Of a stretch of 64,000 bases of DNA, positions 63,154-64,000 are shown piece by piece. A program made the translations under genes and the position numbers. The notes beneath the pieces are model-generated. The model worked only from the letters and a program-made list of their open reading frames with translations. It was not told where the DNA came from and ran no database searches. This DNA is from Methylomonas sp. 11b (lineage in GTDB: Bacteria; Pseudomonadota; Gammaproteobacteria; Methylococcales; Methylomonadaceae): positions 2,351,741 to 2,415,740 of the forward strand of contig NZ_KI911557.1 of NCBI RefSeq assembly GCF_000515215.1. The letters run 5' to 3'. Each line of letters opens with the position of its first letter. Position 1 is the first letter of the stretch.

Positions 63154-63477
63154 AGTCCGCAATTCATCAGGAACATAGTTCCAAGCCCTTTGATTGATAG
63201 TAATACGCAGTTGAGCATATCGACATTCCGTTCGCCCTGGGCCTGGCGAAGGATGGGCGGGGTGGTGATGTGCTCAGCAACTGCTCCTGCTTTGCTGTAC
63301 TTACTGCATCCCTGCAAGTCGACCACGAACGGTTTGCAAACCCCTCAACTGATTTTTAGGTTTATCGTCGATAACTCGTCACGATAGTCAGTAACCGCTA
63401 CAATTGCCGCCCCTAATCCAATTCCTGCCCGCCGACCAAGCTATGTTGCAGTTCGGCGATCAGAACCGCAGCTGGCG
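63154..63477. other. Gap before acyltransferase gene, with a short hairpin
   Basis: 324 bases. TTCGCC-CTGGGCCT-GGCGAA (63231-63250) forms a small hairpin, of the kind seen in dispersed repeats. No gene found; a 16-codon frame ending at 63492 is not convincing. Confidence 0.5.
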
Positions 63478-64000
63478 ATGGCACAAACTCTAATTCAAAA
63501 ACTTGATTACGGCTGGCGTTTACTGGCCACGGCGATCAGCTTTACCAGCTTCGGGATCGGCGGCGTGATGCTGTGGCTGCTGGTGTTTCCGCTCTTGGCC
63601 ATATGGCCGGGCAGCCGCGCCGAAAAAGCCTGCCGGGCGCAATACACGGTACATCTGAGTTTTTATGTGTTTATAGGCTTGATGCACAGACTGGGCGTCA
63701 TGAGCTATGAAGTGATCGGCCTGGAAAAACTCAACCGTCCCCGCCAGCTGATTGTCGCCAACCACCCAACCTTGGTGGATGTGGTATTTCTGATCAGCCG
63801 AATCAAACAAGCCAACTGCATCGTCAAGGCCAGCCTGTGGCATAACCCGGCGATGCGCGGCCCAATCTTGAATGCCGGCTATATCAGCAACGCCGATTCT
63901 GAAACGATGGTCAATGATTGCGCCACTTGGCTGCAAAACGGCGGCACCATGATCATTTTTCCGGAAGGCACCCGCTCGGTGCCAGGCCGGGCCTATCGAT
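63478..64000 (+). CDS. Lysophospholipid-type acyltransferase (N-terminal part, runs off the window)
   Basis: The first 174 codons of a PlsC-type 1-acyl-glycerol-3-phosphate acyltransferase-like protein, MAQTLIQKLDYGWRLLATAI. A membrane segment spans about residues 18-45. The acyltransferase signature is NHPTLVD (H-x4-D) near residue 96 and FPEGTRS near 160. The gene is cut by the window end. Proteins of this type also occur in aryl-polyene pigment clusters, so a link to lipid synthesis is not proven. Confidence 0.87.
   Translation, partial: MAQTLIQKLDYGWRLLATAISFTSFGIGGVMLWLLVFPLLAIWPGSRAEKACRAQYTVHLSFYVFIGLMHRLGVMSYEVIGLEKLNRPRQLIVANHPTLVDVVFLISRIKQANCIVKASLWHNPAMRGPILNAGYISNADSETMVNDCATWLQNGGTMIIFPEGTRSVPGRAYR

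Noticed and set aside
63442..63492. 16-codon frame overlapping the acyltransferase start
   Set aside because: Too short and without a convincing ribosome site or match.

Overview
The window reads as chromosome of a gammaproteobacterium, most likely a Methylomonas-like type I methanotroph. The inference rests on gene order (tRNA-Tyr/Gly/Thr-tufB-tRNA-Trp-secE; hemA-prfA-prmC back to back with lolB-ispE-tRNA-Gln-prs-rplY-pth), on a nif accessory operon and on pyrophosphate-linked carbon metabolism. No methane oxidation gene is present, so the genus is a guess.

Layout. 1-1.8 kb: translation genes (secE start, tRNA-Trp, tuf, tRNA-Thr, -Gly, -Tyr) read leftward from one strong promoter. 1.8-11 kb: leftward pth, rplY, prs, tRNA-Gln, ispE, lolB and a TPR lipoprotein, diverging from rightward hemA, prfA, prmC and a JAMM-domain gene. 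11-14 kb: a cation diffusion facilitator and a phosphate-type porin with a near-perfect Pho box. 14-20.7 kb: an HDOD protein, a REC-like/GGDEF/EAL protein, a small membrane-tethered protein and pilS-pilR. 20.7-25.6 kb: sucC-sucD-nadE and an exported protein of unknown role. 25.9-28 kb: an ethylene-receptor-like sensor with GGDEF and a degraded EAL domain. 28-38 kb: a large protein that looks like PPi-dependent PEP carboxykinase, then circularly permuted ATP-grasp, alpha-E and transglutaminase genes in split and fused forms. 38-44.3 kb: a five-PAS MASE1/GGDEF/EAL protein, an exported protein and an inorganic pyrophosphatase.

44.3-49.4 kb is accessory DNA. An AT-rich, tightly overlapped four-gene cassette (DUF218 protein, SAM methyltransferase, unknown GGP-motif protein, HIT-hexapeptide fusion) is flanked by orphan antitoxin genes, a decayed vapC and a lipoprotein that looks like an archaemetzincin without its zinc site. 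I rate the cassette as the best candidate for an undescribed system.

49.6-53 kb: a CSLREA/RTX surface protein and a HupE-like membrane protein with an anchor protein. 53-58.5 kb: a leftward nif accessory operon (nifB, 4Fe-4S ferredoxin, nitrogenase-associated ArsC-like protein, flavodiiron protein, two 2Fe-2S ferredoxins, nifQ) behind a textbook NifA/IHF/sigma-54 control region. 58.5-64 kb: a soluble double-Cache protein with a decayed chemoreceptor core, an IS110-family element, the proteasome-like protease Anbu (functionally linked elsewhere to the ATP-grasp/alpha-E/transglutaminase genes) and the start of a lysophospholipid-type acyltransferase.
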